From Pseudocolwellia sp. AS88 (GTDB lineage Bacteria > Pseudomonadota > Gammaproteobacteria > Enterobacterales > Alteromonadaceae): DNA of 64,000 bases. Position numbers and translations under genes: made by a program. Shown here in pieces: positions 35,140 to 46,071 of this stretch. How positions within the stretch are numbered: the stretch's first letter is position 1; the number at the start of each line of letters is the position of its first letter. The stretch lies in the NCBI RefSeq assembly GCF_030551755.1, contig NZ_JAUPEC010000006.1:1-64000 (forward strand), in the 5' to 3' direction. The notes under the pieces were generated by a model. It was not told the origin of the DNA. It did no database searches and saw only the letters and a list, made by a program, of their open reading frames with translations.

Positions 35140-36129
35140 TTATTTATTAAATCTTTCTTCTAACCACTGATTCATTTCATCACTAGATAGAAAGCTCCAT
35201 GCAATAAATCTGCTTATTTTATTACCTTGTTCCATTTTTATTACTTTAACTTGGTTACAGTTTGCTTTTTTAAGTGCTAACTGAAGTGGGCGAAGGTGAT
35301 CTTTTTTTGAGACTAAACAAGTAAACCATAAAACTTGAGATGAAAAAAGGCGACTTTCTTTGATCATTTTATGGATAAAGCTAACTTCTCCCCCTTCACA
35401 CCATAATTCATTGCTGGTGCCACCAAAGTTTAATTGACTATTGTCACTAGACTCATTAGCTTTATTTTGGTTCAGATTATTCCATTTACGTTGCGAACCT
35501 TTTGTAGCTTCTGCTTCTGAAGCATGGAAAGGTGGGTTGCATAAGGTTAAATCGTACTTTTCGTTTTCTTTAATGACACCATTAAATATTGAATGTTTAG
35601 ATAGCTGTTTTCTTATTTCTACTTTGTTCATCAAAGAATTATTATGTTGAACAATATTTTGTGCCGATGTGATTGAAAGAGCATTAACATCGGTACCAAC
35701 AAATTCCCACTGGTATTGAGAAGCGCCGATAATAGGATAAATACAATTTGCCCCAGTGCCTATATCTAAAACCTTGATGGCTTTATTATGGGGGATTTTA
35801 TTGTGATTTGTTTCTTTTAATAAATCGGCTAAGTAATGAATGTAGTCAGCCCTACCTGGAATAGGTGGACATAAACTTCCCTTGGGGATATCCCAAAATG
35901 AAAGTCCATAATTGGCAATCAATAAGCTTTTGTTGAGCAATAACACTGCTTCATCATTTGAAAAATCAATGGTTTCATTATTATATTGATTGGTAAAAAC
36001 ATACGGCTTTAATTCAGGCGTATGAGAACATAACTCAGCAAAGTCATAATTGTTTTTATGCTTATTTCTTGGGTGCAGTTTATTTTTAGAGACCGTTGGT
36101 TTAGTAGCGTTATCTATTGAATTATTGAT
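35140..36129 (-). CDS. rlmF: 23S rRNA (adenine-N6)-methyltransferase RlmF, non-standard start
   Basis: The C-terminal part shows RlmF features: FWDIPKGSLCPPIPGRADYI, SAM motif VLDIGTGANCIYP, catalytic NPPFHASEAEA, and KRKWNNLN-like SQRKWNNLN. It methylates adenine 1618 of 23S rRNA. A GTG at 35946 would give only 268 residues and lose the conserved KLHPRNKHKNNYDF, which is clearly encoded just upstream in the same frame. Above that no ATG, GTG or TTG occurs before the in-frame stop of the preceding gene (36136-36138). Possible starts are ATC at 36129 (AAGGG nine bases before), ATA at 36117 or CTG at 36078. The 5' end is therefore uncertain by up to 17 codons. Confidence 0.8.
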   Translation of the reverse strand: MNNSIDNATKPTVSKNKLHPRNKHKNNYDFAELCSHTPELKPYVFTNQYNNETIDFSNDEAVLLLNKSLLIANYGLSFWDIPKGSLCPPIPGRADYIHYLADLLKETNHNKIPHNKAIKVLDIGTGANCIYPIIGASQYQWEFVGTDVNALSITSAQNIVQHNNSLMNKVEIRKQLSKHSIFNGVIKENEKYDLTLCNPPFHASEAEATKGSQRKWNNLNQNKANESSDNSQLNFGGTSNELWCEGGEVSFIHKMIKESRLFSSQVLWFTCLVSKKDHLRPLQLALKKANCNQVKVIKMEQGNKISRFIAWSFLSSDEMNQWLEERFNK

Positions 36130-36135
36130 AAAGTT

Positions 36136-36609
36136 CTACCCTTTAGAGCCAGTTTTGAAGGTACCATTTGATAAAAATTGCACGGTTTCTTTTCTTTTCT
36201 TACCAATTAAAATTGTACCGTCATCCATAAACAAAAAGTTTTTCCAACAACGCTTGAAGGTTGCCCAAGTTGTTTCAATAACATTATTTCGGGCACTGCA
36301 AAAATAAACAACAGTATTATTATCCCATGTAATATGTTCTAGAATGAGCTCAGGTAATTCTGTTCTATCACTATCCCAATCACGTTCCCAATTTGCTGTA
36401 TCAATCCAGTTTGCTTGGTTAAATGCCCAATCACCTTTTTTGAAAAAGTCGGGATGATCAACTTGTTTGCTAATAAAAGTATCCCATAAGGTATTTGCTC
36501 GGGTGACTTGCATAGGTTTAATTTTATTTAAGTCGGCAGGGGCAAGGGGTAAACTTTTATGTTTAAAAATCCAAGCATTTTTTAATTCTTCAAGAGGGAT
36601 ATAGTTCAT
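36136..36609 (-). CDS. DUF2947 family protein
   Basis: 157 residues. Starts MNYIPLEELKNAWIFKHKSLPL. Also has WDTFISKQVDHPDFF, ELILEHITWDNNTVVYFC and ETTWATFKRCWKNFLFMDDG, the pattern of DUF2947, a gammaproteobacterial family of unknown function. Cytoplasmic. Its stop is in the same frame as rlmF, six bases ahead of the first possible rlmF start, so rlmF may depend on translational coupling or read-through. Confidence 0.8.
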   Translation of the reverse strand: MNYIPLEELKNAWIFKHKSLPLAPADLNKIKPMQVTRANTLWDTFISKQVDHPDFFKKGDWAFNQANWIDTANWERDWDSDRTELPELILEHITWDNNTVVYFCSARNNVIETTWATFKRCWKNFLFMDDGTILIGKKRKETVQFLSNGTFKTGSKG

Positions 36610-36710
36610 AAGGTTTTATTTTTAAGTGGGTACCGAGCAATTAATCAGCTTAGTATTATACAGACATTAGAGTAAACTGTTAATGAAAGTCTGATTTGAA
36701 AAATAGGTAT

Positions 36711-36736
36711 AAAAAAACCAGCAATTAGCTGGTTTT
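36711..36736. terminator. terminator after ychF
   Basis: AAAACCAGC, AATTA loop, GCTGGTTTT; A-tract before and T-rich after, so it works for the minus-strand ychF transcript. Confidence 0.8.
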
Positions 36737-36774
36737 CTTTTTAATATGTAATGACTTAATATTTGTAATTACAA

Positions 36775-37866
36775 TTAAACGTTAAATCTGAAGTGAACCA
36801 CGTCACCATCTTTAACTTTGTATTCTTTACCTTCTAAACGCCATTTACCTGCTTCTTTAGCGCCAGATTCACCGTTAAATTCAATAAAGTCGTCGTACGC
36901 GATAACTTCAGCACGAATAAATCCTTTTTCAAAATCGGTATGTATAACACCAGCAGCTTGAGGAGCTGTAGCATTTTGCTTAACGGTCCATGCTCTTACT
37001 TCTTTTACACCAGCAGTAAAGTAGGTTTGTAAGTTAAGTAAAGAATAACCTGCATTGATAACACGATTAAGTCCAGGTTCTTCTAAACCAAGATCTGCCA
37101 TAAATTCAACACGGTCTTCATCATCCATTTCAGATAATTCGCTTTCAATTTCTGCACAAACGGCAACTACAATAGCGCCTTCGTTGTCAGCTATCTTTTG
37201 TACTTGATCTAGATATGGATTATTTTCAAAACCATCATCATTAACATTTGCAATGTACATTGTAGGTTTAATGGTTAAAAAGTTAAGGTAGTCAACAGCT
37301 GCCTTTTCTTCTTTAGATAAATCTAAAGAACGCACCATATTACCTTCTTCTACATGCTTTAATATTTTTTCTAATATAGGCATTTCAAACTTAGCGTCAG
37401 AATCTCCGCCTTTAGCTTTTTTAGCTAAACGGAAAATTGCACGTTCGGCTGTATCCATATCAGATAAAGCTAACTCAGTATTAATTACTTCAATATCATC
37501 AAGAGGGCTGATCTTATTGGCAACATGAATAATATTGTCGTTATCAAAACAACGAACTACATGTCCAATAGCATCTGTTTCACGGATGTTAGCTAAGAAT
37601 TTATTACCTAAACCTTCACCTTTTGATGCCCCTGCAACTAAACCGGCAATATCAACAAATTCCATTGTAGTTGCTAATACACGCTCTGGTTTAACTATCG
37701 CAGAAAGTGCATCTAAACGAGGATCAGGTACAGGAACAACACCCGTGTTTGGCTCTATGGTACAAAAAGGGAAGTTCGCTGCTTCGATACCAGCTTTGGT
37801 TAAAGCATTAAAAAGGGTAGATTTCCCAACGTTTGGTAAACCAACGATACCACATTTGAATCCCAT
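36775..37866 (-). CDS. ychF: redox-regulated ATPase/GTPase YchF
   Basis: 363 residues as in E. coli. G1 [14 protein letters not shown], the [13 protein letters not shown] switch region, [17 protein letters not shown], and a C-terminal TGS-type domain with [14 protein letters not shown]. An Obg-class P-loop NTPase that binds ribosomes and prefers ATP. It follows pth on the same strand, the conserved pth-ychF order. Confidence 0.96.
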   Translation of the reverse strand: MGFKCGIVGLPNVGKSTLFNALTKAGIEAANFPFCTIEPNTGVVPVPDPRLDALSAIVKPERVLATTMEFVDIAGLVAGASKGEGLGNKFLANIRETDAIGHVVRCFDNDNIIHVANKISPLDDIEVINTELALSDMDTAERAIFRLAKKAKGGDSDAKFEMPILEKILKHVEEGNMVRSLDLSKEEKAAVDYLNFLTIKPTMYIANVNDDGFENNPYLDQVQKIADNEGAIVVAVCAEIESELSEMDDEDRVEFMADLGLEEPGLNRVINAGYSLLNLQTYFTAGVKEVRAWTVKQNATAPQAAGVIHTDFEKGFIRAEVIAYDDFIEFNGESGAKEAGKWRLEGKEYKVKDGDVVHFRFNV

Positions 37867-37947
37867 GAGATTATTCCTATTAAAGTTTGAATGCTGTTTT
37901 ATGTTTATTCTATAACTGATTATTTACCGTTATAGAAAATAAATTTA

Positions 37948-38532
37948 TTATAGTGCTTTGAAAGAATGTAAACGATTTTGAGCTTTTTTCAGATCGTCTT
38001 TTTGCCATATTTCAAAGCAACGACTTGCTTCGTCAACACATTGGTCAATTAAGCTTTGCTCGTTCGCTGGCGCTTTGCCAAGCACATGTCCTGTTACGCG
38101 ATCTCTATGGCCTGGATGGCCAATGCCGAGGCGTAAACGGTAGAATTCTTTATTATTAGCCATACGAGCAATTATATCTCGTAAGCCATTATGGCCGCCA
38201 TGGCCTCCGCCTTTCTTAATTTTACAAACACCAGGTTCCATGTCTAATTCATCGTGTGCTACAAGAATATCTTCTACGGGGATACGATAAAAATTAGCAA
38301 GGGGTGCAACTGCCTGACCACTTCGATTCATGAAAGTCGTGGGAATAAGTAAATGAACAAGTTGTTCACCTATATAACCTTTACCATAAAGGCCAAAGTA
38401 TTTTTTTTCAGGTCTTAAAGATATGTTGTAACGAGATGCAAGTTCTTCTACAAACCATACACCGGCATTATGGCGGGTTTTAGTATATTCGGGGCCTGGA
38501 TTTCCCAGGCCCACTACTAACTGAATAGTCAT
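37948..38532 (-). CDS. pth: peptidyl-tRNA hydrolase
   Basis: 194 residues. Catalytic His in [14 protein letters not shown], Asn in FMNRSGQAV, Asp in [11 protein letters not shown], and the [12 protein letters not shown] loop. It releases peptides from stalled peptidyl-tRNA. Located 23 bp after rplY and 81 bp before ychF. Confidence 0.97.
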   Translation of the reverse strand: MTIQLVVGLGNPGPEYTKTRHNAGVWFVEELASRYNISLRPEKKYFGLYGKGYIGEQLVHLLIPTTFMNRSGQAVAPLANFYRIPVEDILVAHDELDMEPGVCKIKKGGGHGGHNGLRDIIARMANNKEFYRLRLGIGHPGHRDRVTGHVLGKAPANEQSLIDQCVDEASRCFEIWQKDDLKKAQNRLHSFKAL

Positions 38533-38555
38533 CTAAGGATAAGTCCTAAGAATTA

Positions 38556-39179
38556 TTATTCAGCAGCGGCTTCTTCAGATGCAGCTTCTTCATCTTCATC
38601 AGATGAACCTTTAGGTGCATTTAATGAAGCAACAGCTTGGTCATGGCTTTCACCTTTAGCAAGCTCATCAGAAGTAACGCCTTTAGGAAGAACGATATCT
38701 GATAAATGTAAAGTGTCACCAACTTCTAACGTACTAAGATCAACTTCGATGAACTCAGGTAAGTCAGCTGGTAAACAAGTTACAGCGATTTCGTTTACAA
38801 GATGAGAAATTACACCACCTTTCTTAACTGCAGCTTCTTCGTTTATGAAGTGAATAGGTGCGTTAGTTTGAACAGCGTGAGTTGCGTCAATGCGTAAGAA
38901 ATCTAAGTGCATTACAACTTGCTTGAACGGGTGACGTTGCATGTCTTTAATTAAACACTCAACTGGCTTGCCAGCAATGTTTAATGTAATAACTTGCGTG
39001 TAGAATGCTTCTTCTTGTTGTGCACGAAAAACGTTTTTGTGCTCTAAAGTTAAAGAAATTGGATCTTTACCTTCACCGTATAGAATTGCTGGAACTTTGT
39101 TCGCGTGACGTAGGCGGCGGCTCGCACCTTTCCCTAGGTCTGTACGTACTTCAGCATCTAAAGTTAATAAATCAGTCAT
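38556..39179 (-). CDS. rplY: 50S ribosomal protein L25/general stress protein Ctc
   Basis: 207 residues, the long TL5/CTC form: N-terminal 5S-rRNA-binding domain ([20 protein letters not shown]), a second beta domain, and an acidic alanine/glutamate tail ([14 protein letters not shown]). The E. coli L25 has only the first domain. Part of the rplY-pth-ychF unit. Confidence 0.95.
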   Translation of the reverse strand: MTDLLTLDAEVRTDLGKGASRRLRHANKVPAILYGEGKDPISLTLEHKNVFRAQQEEAFYTQVITLNIAGKPVECLIKDMQRHPFKQVVMHLDFLRIDATHAVQTNAPIHFINEEAAVKKGGVISHLVNEIAVTCLPADLPEFIEVDLSTLEVGDTLHLSDIVLPKGVTSDELAKGESHDQAVASLNAPKGSSDEDEEAASEEAAAE

Positions 39180-39482
39180 ATTATACTCTTTATAAAATAA
39201 GTTAATTAGGTGTTATTTTTTGCGACCAAAAATAACGATATTCCTTTTATATATAAATGATGAGTGTTCATCACCTAAAAAAGGCGCGCAATAGTAACAT
39301 TTTGAATAGGGCAAAGCCAAGCTTATATAGAAGAAAAAGTGCCTTTATGGTGTACTTTGTCAATAACAGTATTAATTCATCTGTTTATTGGTTTTGAATA
39401 TAGTAATTAATAAAGTTAATACTTGAACTTGTAGCAATGTAAAAATACATTGCTGAACTGAGTATTATTAAAACCCAGAGCT
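39180..39482. other. intergenic region between prs and rplY
   Basis: About 300 bp, AT-rich, upstream of rplY. It must contain the rplY promoter. No gene and no strong hairpin apart from the prs terminator. Confidence 0.5.
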
Positions 39483-39507
39483 AAAAAAAGCGCTTAACGC
39501 GCTTTTT
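39483..39507 (-). terminator. terminator of prs
   Basis: Minus strand: AAAAAGCGC, loop GTTAA, GCGCTTTTT followed by more T. Confidence 0.85.
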
Positions 39508-39530
39508 AAATTCATATTTGATTTGATAAC

Positions 39531-40481
39531 TTACTTATCATCAAACATCGCTGATATTGATTCTTCATTACAAACACGACGAATAGCTTCTGAAAGCATA
39601 CCGCTTAATGTAAGTTGGCGAACAATACCAATAGCTTTAATTTCATCAGTAAGAGGAATTGAGTCAGTTACAACCAGTTCATCTAACATTGAATTTTTAA
39701 GATTCTCAACAGCGTTACCCGATAAAACTGGGTGAGTAGCATAAGCAATAACACGTTTAGCACCATGTTCTTTTAATGCTTCAGCTGCTTTAGCTAATGT
39801 TCCGCCAGTATCAATCATGTCGTCAACAATAATACAGTCACGACCAGCAACATCACCAATAATATGCATAACTTGAGCAATGTTAGCTTTTGGACGACGT
39901 TTGTCGATAATAGCTAAATCTGCATCATTTAATAGTTTAGCAACAGCACGAGCTCTTACTACACCACCAATATCTGGAGATACAACAATAGGATTGTCTA
40001 ATTCACGGTTTTTCATATCTTCCAATAAGATAGGCGTACCGAATACGTTATCTACTGGTACATCGAAGAAACCTTGAATTTGTTCGGCATGAAGGTCTAC
40101 CGTTAATACACGGTCAACACCAACACTTGAAAGGAAGTCAGCAACAACTTTCGCTGTAATTGGTACACGAGCACTGCGTACACGTCTATCTTGGCGAGCA
40201 TATCCAAAGTAAGGTATAACCGCAGTTATACGACCCGCAGAAGCTCTACGTAATGCGTCAATCATAACGATAAGTTCCATTAGGTTATCGTTAGTTGGAG
40301 CACAAGTTGATTGAATTATGAATACATCCGCACCACGAACATTTTCAGTTATTTCAACACTAATCTCACCATCACTAAAACTTCCAATTTTCGCTTCGCC
40401 AAGAGTAATGTAAAGGCGGTTAGCTATTTGTTTGGCCAGTTCAGGGGTGGCGTTACCCGCAAATATCTTCATGTCAGGCAC
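39531..40481 (-). CDS. prs: ribose-phosphate pyrophosphokinase
   Basis: 316 residues starting at GTG 40481, which gives the family N-terminus (V/M)[16 protein letters not shown]. coli prs also starts with GTG. GAGGAA lies six bases before it, while the ATG at 40508 would add nine unrelated residues. Motifs: [31 protein letters not shown], and the PRPP loop [13 protein letters not shown]. It makes PRPP for nucleotide, histidine and tryptophan synthesis. Downstream of ispE. Confidence 0.97.
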   Translation of the reverse strand: MPDMKIFAGNATPELAKQIANRLYITLGEAKIGSFSDGEISVEITENVRGADVFIIQSTCAPTNDNLMELIVMIDALRRASAGRITAVIPYFGYARQDRRVRSARVPITAKVVADFLSSVGVDRVLTVDLHAEQIQGFFDVPVDNVFGTPILLEDMKNRELDNPIVVSPDIGGVVRARAVAKLLNDADLAIIDKRRPKANIAQVMHIIGDVAGRDCIIVDDMIDTGGTLAKAAEALKEHGAKRVIAYATHPVLSGNAVENLKNSMLDELVVTDSIPLTDEIKAIGIVRQLTLSGMLSEAIRRVCNEESISAMFDDK

Positions 40482-40590
40482 AGAGTGTTCCTCAGAAACT
40501 TTTGACATTAAAATTACAACGCTGCATTTAAATAAATGTCAGCAAACTATGTTATTCAACCAGAATTGTGGTTAAGCATTAAAATTCTTA

Positions 40591-41502
40591 TTATTCATTG
40601 GCTAAATTATTTATAACATCAATAAGTGGAGATTGATTAATGCCTTTAGCAACAAAAGATTCAACACCTTCAGGAAGTTTAGATTGTACCGCGAGTGCCT
40701 CGTTTTCAGAGTTAAATCGCGAAAAAATACAAGCACCTGTACCAGTCATTCTTGACGGCGCGTATTCTACCAACCAAGCCAGTAGCTTGGCAACCTTAGG
40801 ATAGTTTTTTATTACGATAGTTTCGCAATCGTTATGGCAGCTTTGGATGTTTATTTGCTTAGTTACATCGCTACTTGTGTTATTTAATAGGAGTTTAGGT
40901 GTATTTCTTACTAGCTCAGCCGAACCAAATACATCTTGCGTTGAAATGCTGCAATCAGGTTTAGCAACTAAATACCAATGCTCATCAGGATTTATTGGCG
41001 TTAGTATTTCACCTATACCTTGAGCAAAAGCAGCATAACCGTGAATAAATATGGGAACATCTGCACCTAAAGCTAAACCTAGTTCCGCTAATTTATTAAT
41101 AGGTAAGTTGATTCCCCAAATCTTATTTAACGCTAATAAAATAGTAGCAGCATTCGATGAACCACCACCTAAACCTCCGCCCATAGGCAGTATTTTATTC
41201 ATTTTTATTTTAACGCCACAGTTAAAGCTTACTTGCTCTTGTAATATTTTTGCTGCTTTGTAGATCAAGTTATCAGTATTTTTTACACCTGCTATAGGCG
41301 TTAAAATATCAATATCTTTATTTAAGTTATTTGTGCTCAGCTCAATGGTATCGCCATAATCTAGAAATTGAAATACGGTTTCTAGTTCATGATAGCCATT
41401 AGGTCGTTGACCCACCACATGTAAAAATAAGTTAAGTTTAGCGGGAGATGGAAATGAAATAAAAGTGTCTTGGCTCACTATTTGGCTCTCTATATAGTCC
41501 AA
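40591..41502 (-). CDS. ispE: 4-diphosphocytidyl-2-C-methyl-D-erythritol kinase
   Basis: 303 residues. GHMP kinase: SFPSPAKLNLFLHVVGQRPN at the start, the ATP loop PMGGGLGGGSSNAATIL, and C-terminal MTGTGACIFSRF. A step of the MEP isoprenoid pathway. About 20 residues longer than E. coli IspE, partly from an extended N-terminus. It overlaps the end of lolB by 13 bp. Confidence 0.96.
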   Translation of the reverse strand: MDYIESQIVSQDTFISFPSPAKLNLFLHVVGQRPNGYHELETVFQFLDYGDTIELSTNNLNKDIDILTPIAGVKNTDNLIYKAAKILQEQVSFNCGVKIKMNKILPMGGGLGGGSSNAATILLALNKIWGINLPINKLAELGLALGADVPIFIHGYAAFAQGIGEILTPINPDEHWYLVAKPDCSISTQDVFGSAELVRNTPKLLLNNTSSDVTKQINIQSCHNDCETIVIKNYPKVAKLLAWLVEYAPSRMTGTGACIFSRFNSENEALAVQSKLPEGVESFVAKGINQSPLIDVINNLANE

Positions 41503-42161
41503 TCGTTAATGGCGATATTAATGGTTAAATCAGCTGAGGTTATTTTGATTTTATTAGGTAAAGTTATTGTTATATCGCCTTTTTGAATAGTTTGATAAGA
41601 AGAATACTGAATTAACCAATGATAACCATTGTATTGGCTGGTTAAAGTCTTAGGTAATTGAGACTCAGGACTGAAGGTAAAAGAATCATTGTTATTATAA
41701 GGAATAGCTTTTATCCAATATGATAGTGCTTCAGTTGGGAATCTCATATCAATCAAAGATTCAATTAAACTATCTAAGTTTTCATCTTGATAAGATTCAC
41801 CGTCAACTTCAATAGTATGCATACTGTCGACAGAAGTTAACTTAAGAACATTAATGCCTAGGTAAGTAGTTAAATTTAATTGTTGGTTAGTGTTTGATTT
41901 ATTCCAGAATAGAGAAGCACTTTTTCGTTCTACACTATTAATAAAGGCTATTTTGCCTTTAACTTGCCAAGTTGTTAATTGAGCTAAGGTTTTTTCTCTT
42001 TTCAGGATATCGCTTGTGTAGCCTGGTTTTATATCGTTAATAGGTTGAGTTGTCGTACAAGCTGACAGAAGAGTGATCAACACAAGAAACAAAAAGTTGA
42101 ATTTGTTAGCTAAGTACCTAGATGAAAAGTAGAGATAAGAGTAAAACTTGTTATTAAGCAC
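41490..42161 (-). CDS. lolB: outer-membrane lipoprotein LolB
   Basis: 223 residues. A long N-terminal signal ends in the lipobox LLSAC (Cys35), then LTTWQVKGKIAFINSVERKSASLFW, the LolB core. It receives lipoproteins from LolA and inserts them into the outer membrane. Upstream of ispE and divergent from hemA, the arrangement seen in E. coli. Confidence 0.92.
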   Translation of the reverse strand: MLNNKFYSYLYFSSRYLANKFNFLFLVLITLLSACTTTQPINDIKPGYTSDILKREKTLAQLTTWQVKGKIAFINSVERKSASLFWNKSNTNQQLNLTTYLGINVLKLTSVDSMHTIEVDGESYQDENLDSLIESLIDMRFPTEALSYWIKAIPYNNNDSFTFSPESQLPKTLTSQYNGYHWLIQYSSYQTIQKGDITITLPNKIKITSADLTINIAINDWTI

Positions 42162-42552
42162 AATAGCCGACCTGAATAGATTAACCTGAATTCGTTAAGT
42201 ATATTTGACCACAAATAGGAAGGTGCTTTCAATCAATCTCTATCTTTCGTAAAATTACTTTATTATTTAATCATATTTCGCTGTTAATTTGAGCGTTTGA
42301 TTAAAGTCATCGATTTTTAAATTCAAATAAGCTTTATTAGTTAGCTATAGCTCAGCTTTATAAAAGTATAATTCAAAAAATTAATAACTAATATCACTAA
42401 AATATGGCGCAAATTTAGTGCTGATTAGTTATAATATAAAACTATTATATTTTTTATCTTAGTGTTTCATAAAAAATATAAATGTTTTTCTACGAAGCAG
42501 AAGATACAAAAATTAATCAAACTTTCTAATTAAGGCCTTAATAAATAGCGTT
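42162..42552. other. lolB/hemA divergent promoter region
   Basis: 391 bp of AT-rich DNA with no gene. It must carry the divergent promoters of lolB and hemA. No distinct operator or hairpin was recognised. Confidence 0.5.
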
Positions 42553-43821
42553 ATGTCTATTGTTGCTGTTGGTATAAATCACAAAACTGCTCCTGTATCG
42601 GTTAGAGAGAAAATCTCTTTTAATCCTGATGCATTATCTACTGCGCTTCAAAGTATGCTAAATACAGTGAAATGCAAAGAAGCCGTTATTTTATCAACGT
42701 GTAACCGCACTGAATTATATTTAGTACAAGATGAAGCTCTAGATATAACCCAAGAACGCCTTATCAATTGGCTTGAGCAATACCATAATGTTCCAGCCTC
42801 AACTATTTTACCTAGTTTATATGTACACCAAGGCCAACAAGCCGTTAATCACATGATGCGTGTTGCTTGTGGTTTAGACTCTCTCGTTTTAGGCGAACCT
42901 CAAATATTAGGTCAAATGAAACAAGCATATGGCCAAGCTAAAGCTGCAGGCTCTATGGCTTTAGTGATGGATCGTTTATTTCAACGCACCTTTGGTGTTG
43001 CTAAACAAGTAAGAACAGAAACTGAAATAGGTGCAAGTGCCGTTTCAGTTGCCTTTGCATCGGTTAATTTAGCTAAACACATCTTTGCTAATTTAGAAAA
43101 AGTTCGTGTATTACTGGTTGGCGCTGGTGAAACAATTGAGTTAGTGGCTAAGCACCTTTATGAAAATAAAGTTGGCAAAATAACTGTAGCTAACCGAACT
43201 ATTGCAAGAGCCGAAGTAATGGCTGAAAAGTTTGGTGGTAAAGCGATTACTCTGGCTCAAATACCAGAGCAAATGATCCATTCAGATATTGTTATTACTT
43301 CAACGGGTAGTACATTGCCGTTGATTGGTAAAGGTATGGTTGAAGGCGCTTTAGCAAAACGAAAACATCAACCTATCTTTATGGTAGATTTAGCTGTACC
43401 GCGTGATATTGAAGAACAAGTTGCTGATTTAGAAGATGTCTTTCTTTATACCGTTGATGATCTACAAAGCATTATTGCCAAGAATATGGAAAACCGTAGG
43501 AAAGCGGCTGTAGAAGCTGAAAGTATTGTTAATATTCAAGCTAATAGTTTTATGTCTTGGTTACGAGGTTTAAATACTCAAGATACTGTGGTTAGTTATC
43601 GTAAACAGTGTTTAGAAGAACGTGATCAACTACTGAAAAGAGCGCTTCTTCAGCTAGAGAGTGATAAAGATCCGGCAGCTGTGGTCGCAGAGTTAGCAAC
43701 TAAACTAACCAACAAATTTATGCATGCTCCAACAAGTGCTTTGCAAAGTGCAGCGCAAGGTGGAGAGTTAGACAAACTTATTTATTTAAGAGATATTTTT
43801 GATATAGATAAAAAACCTTAG
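42553..43821 (+). CDS. hemA: glutamyl-tRNA reductase
   Basis: 422 residues. GINHKTAPVSVREKISF at the start, nucleophilic Cys in LSTCNRTELYLV, the GEPQILGQMKQAY block, and the NADPH domain with VLLVGAGETIELVAKHL. First committed step of haem synthesis (C5 pathway). First gene of the hemA-prfA-prmC run. Confidence 0.97.
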   Translation: MSIVAVGINHKTAPVSVREKISFNPDALSTALQSMLNTVKCKEAVILSTCNRTELYLVQDEALDITQERLINWLEQYHNVPASTILPSLYVHQGQQAVNHMMRVACGLDSLVLGEPQILGQMKQAYGQAKAAGSMALVMDRLFQRTFGVAKQVRTETEIGASAVSVAFASVNLAKHIFANLEKVRVLLVGAGETIELVAKHLYENKVGKITVANRTIARAEVMAEKFGGKAITLAQIPEQMIHSDIVITSTGSTLPLIGKGMVEGALAKRKHQPIFMVDLAVPRDIEEQVADLEDVFLYTVDDLQSIIAKNMENRRKAAVEAESIVNIQANSFMSWLRGLNTQDTVVSYRKQCLEERDQLLKRALLQLESDKDPAAVVAELATKLTNKFMHAPTSALQSAAQGGELDKLIYLRDIFDIDKKP

Positions 43822-43979
43822 CTACTTTCCTTATCATAATATTTGTTTTTGTTTAAAAAACATGCAAACCATCGTACATTTACTTAATTTTCGTGATAAA
43901 AAATTTACTGTCAGTTTGAATAGCACTAGAATACTGCAACTTTAGCTCGACTAAATTTTCCCAATAAAAGAATAATTTA

Positions 43980-45062
43980 ATGAAAAACTCAGTTTATCAA
44001 AAGCTTGAAATTATTTCTGAACGTTTCGAAGAAGTTCAAGCGTTACTTTCTGATCCTGAAACAATCTCAGATCAAGAAAAGTTTAGAGCCTTATCTAAAG
44101 AATTTTCACAGTTAGAAATTATAACTAACGCTTTTAATGCCTATAAAGATGCTGTTGACGATTTTGAAACAGCAGAAGAAATGCTAAAGGATGATGATCC
44201 TGATATGCGTGATATGGCACAAGAAGAATTTAAAAGTGCTAAAAAAGCGGTAGAAGAAAAAACTGATGAGCTACAAATTTTATTACTACCAAGAGATCCT
44301 AAAGACGATAATAACTGTTTCGTAGAAATACGAGCAGGTGCTGGTGGTGATGAAGCGGCTATATTTGCGGGTGACTTATACCGCATGTATACACGTTATG
44401 CTGAAAAGAAAGGTTGGAGAATCGAATTAATGAACTCTAACGAAAGTGAGCAGGGCGGCTTCAAAGAAATTGTTATGAAAGTTGACGGCGAAGGTGTTTA
44501 TGGACACATGAAATTTGAATCGGGCGGCCATCGTGTACAACGCGTACCTGAAACAGAATCTCAAGGTCGCGTACATACATCTGCTTGTACCGTTGTTGTA
44601 ATGCCTGAAATACCAGAATCTGAAGCGATTGAAATTAACAAAGCTGATTTAAAAGTTGATACTTTCAGAGCATCAGGTGCAGGTGGACAACACGTTAACA
44701 AAACTGATTCGGCTATACGTATTACGCATATACCATCAGGTGTTGTTGTTGAATGTCAGGATCAACGTTCACAACATAAAAACAGAGCACAAGCTATGTC
44801 TGTTTTACAAGCGCGATTACAACAAGCTGAAGATGAAAAACGTAGAAGCGAAGAAGAGTCTTCTCGTCGTAACTTAGTGGCAAGTGGTGATCGTTCTGAA
44901 CGTATTCGTACTTACAACTTCCCACAAGGTCGTATGAGTGATCACAGAATCAACTTAACTCTTTATCGTTTAAATGAAATTATGGAAGGTAATTTGCAGT
45001 TGATCATGGAACCTATCATGCAAGAAAACCAAGCTGATTTATTAGCTGAAGTTTCTGATTAA
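43980..45062 (+). CDS. prfA: peptide chain release factor 1
   Basis: 360 residues. Codon-recognition tripeptide PET within [15 protein letters not shown], and the catalytic GGQ in [16 protein letters not shown]. Terminates translation at UAA and UAG. 158 bp after hemA and 35 bp before prmC, which methylates its GGQ glutamine. Confidence 0.97.
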   Translation: MKNSVYQKLEIISERFEEVQALLSDPETISDQEKFRALSKEFSQLEIITNAFNAYKDAVDDFETAEEMLKDDDPDMRDMAQEEFKSAKKAVEEKTDELQILLLPRDPKDDNNCFVEIRAGAGGDEAAIFAGDLYRMYTRYAEKKGWRIELMNSNESEQGGFKEIVMKVDGEGVYGHMKFESGGHRVQRVPETESQGRVHTSACTVVVMPEIPESEAIEINKADLKVDTFRASGAGGQHVNKTDSAIRITHIPSGVVVECQDQRSQHKNRAQAMSVLQARLQQAEDEKRRSEEESSRRNLVASGDRSERIRTYNFPQGRMSDHRINLTLYRLNEIMEGNLQLIMEPIMQENQADLLAEVSD

Positions 45063-45097
45063 CTTGTTCATCTGTTTAATCAATAAAAGACCTTTCA

Positions 45098-45970
45098 ATG
45101 CTAACTGAAAAAAATAGCATAAAAACGCAAATAGAGTTTGGTACTGCATTACTTGAAAAAGTATCTGACAGCGCCAAGCTCGATTCTCAAGTCTTGCTTA
45201 GTTTTGTTTTAGATAAAGAAATAAACTACCTATACACTTGGCCTGAAAAATTACTAACCGAAGACCAATACATTTCCTATTCCTCTTTACTTCAAGAACG
45301 TTTATTAGGTAAACCAATCGCCTATATTACAGGCATTAAAGAGTTTTGGTCTTTACCGTTTTATTGTGATGAATCTACTTTAATTCCGCGTCCAGATACC
45401 GAAGTACTCATTGAAATAATTTTAGAGGAAGTAGAAGAAAATATAGAGTCTAAGTCAAATAGCATAAGTTGTATTGATTTAGGTACCGGCACTGGAGCAA
45501 TAGCACTTGCCTTAGCGTCTGAAAAACCTAAGTGGGATATTGAAGCGATTGACTACAATAAAAATGCTGTTGCCTTAGCGCAAAGAAATGCCAAGCATTT
45601 AGCTATTAATAACGTTAATATTTACCAAAGTGATTGGTTTTTAAGTGTAAGCACAGATAAACGCTTCGATGTTATTATTAGTAATCCACCTTATATAGAT
45701 GAAAACGATATTCACTTATCTCAAGGTGATGTGAGATTTGAACCTTTAACTGCCTTAGTTGCCGAAGACCAAGGATTAGCTGATATCACTAAAATAGTGA
45801 ATCAAGCTATACCTTATTTAAAGCAAGGTGGTTATCTATTCTTTGAACACGGTTACAACCAAGGTGAAGCAGTGAGAAATATTATGCTGGCATCAGGTTT
45901 TAGTAAGGTTCAAACAATACAAGATTACGGTGAAAACGACAGAGTAACCTTTGCTACTTTTCACCAATAA
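45098..45970 (+). CDS. prmC: peptide chain release factor N5-glutamine methyltransferase
   Basis: 290 residues. Helical N-terminus, SAM-binding IDLGTGTGAIALALASEKP, and the NPPYI motif. It methylates the GGQ glutamine of RF1 and RF2. Conserved position after prfA. Confidence 0.96.
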   Translation: MLTEKNSIKTQIEFGTALLEKVSDSAKLDSQVLLSFVLDKEINYLYTWPEKLLTEDQYISYSSLLQERLLGKPIAYITGIKEFWSLPFYCDESTLIPRPDTEVLIEIILEEVEENIESKSNSISCIDLGTGTGAIALALASEKPKWDIEAIDYNKNAVALAQRNAKHLAINNVNIYQSDWFLSVSTDKRFDVIISNPPYIDENDIHLSQGDVRFEPLTALVAEDQGLADITKIVNQAIPYLKQGGYLFFEHGYNQGEAVRNIMLASGFSKVQTIQDYGENDRVTFATFHQ

Positions 45971-46071
45971 ACTCATTGATTTAAATGGCTGATTGAAAAG
46001 CTAGTTAGTTCAGTGATTAAACGACAAAATTCAATTTAGATTAATAATTCAAACAATAATCAAGGATTTCC

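Noticed and set aside
36050-36307. Plus-strand open frame of 85 codons over the DUF2947/rlmF junction
   Set aside because: It is the antisense shadow of two conserved proteins, including the rlmF N-terminus.
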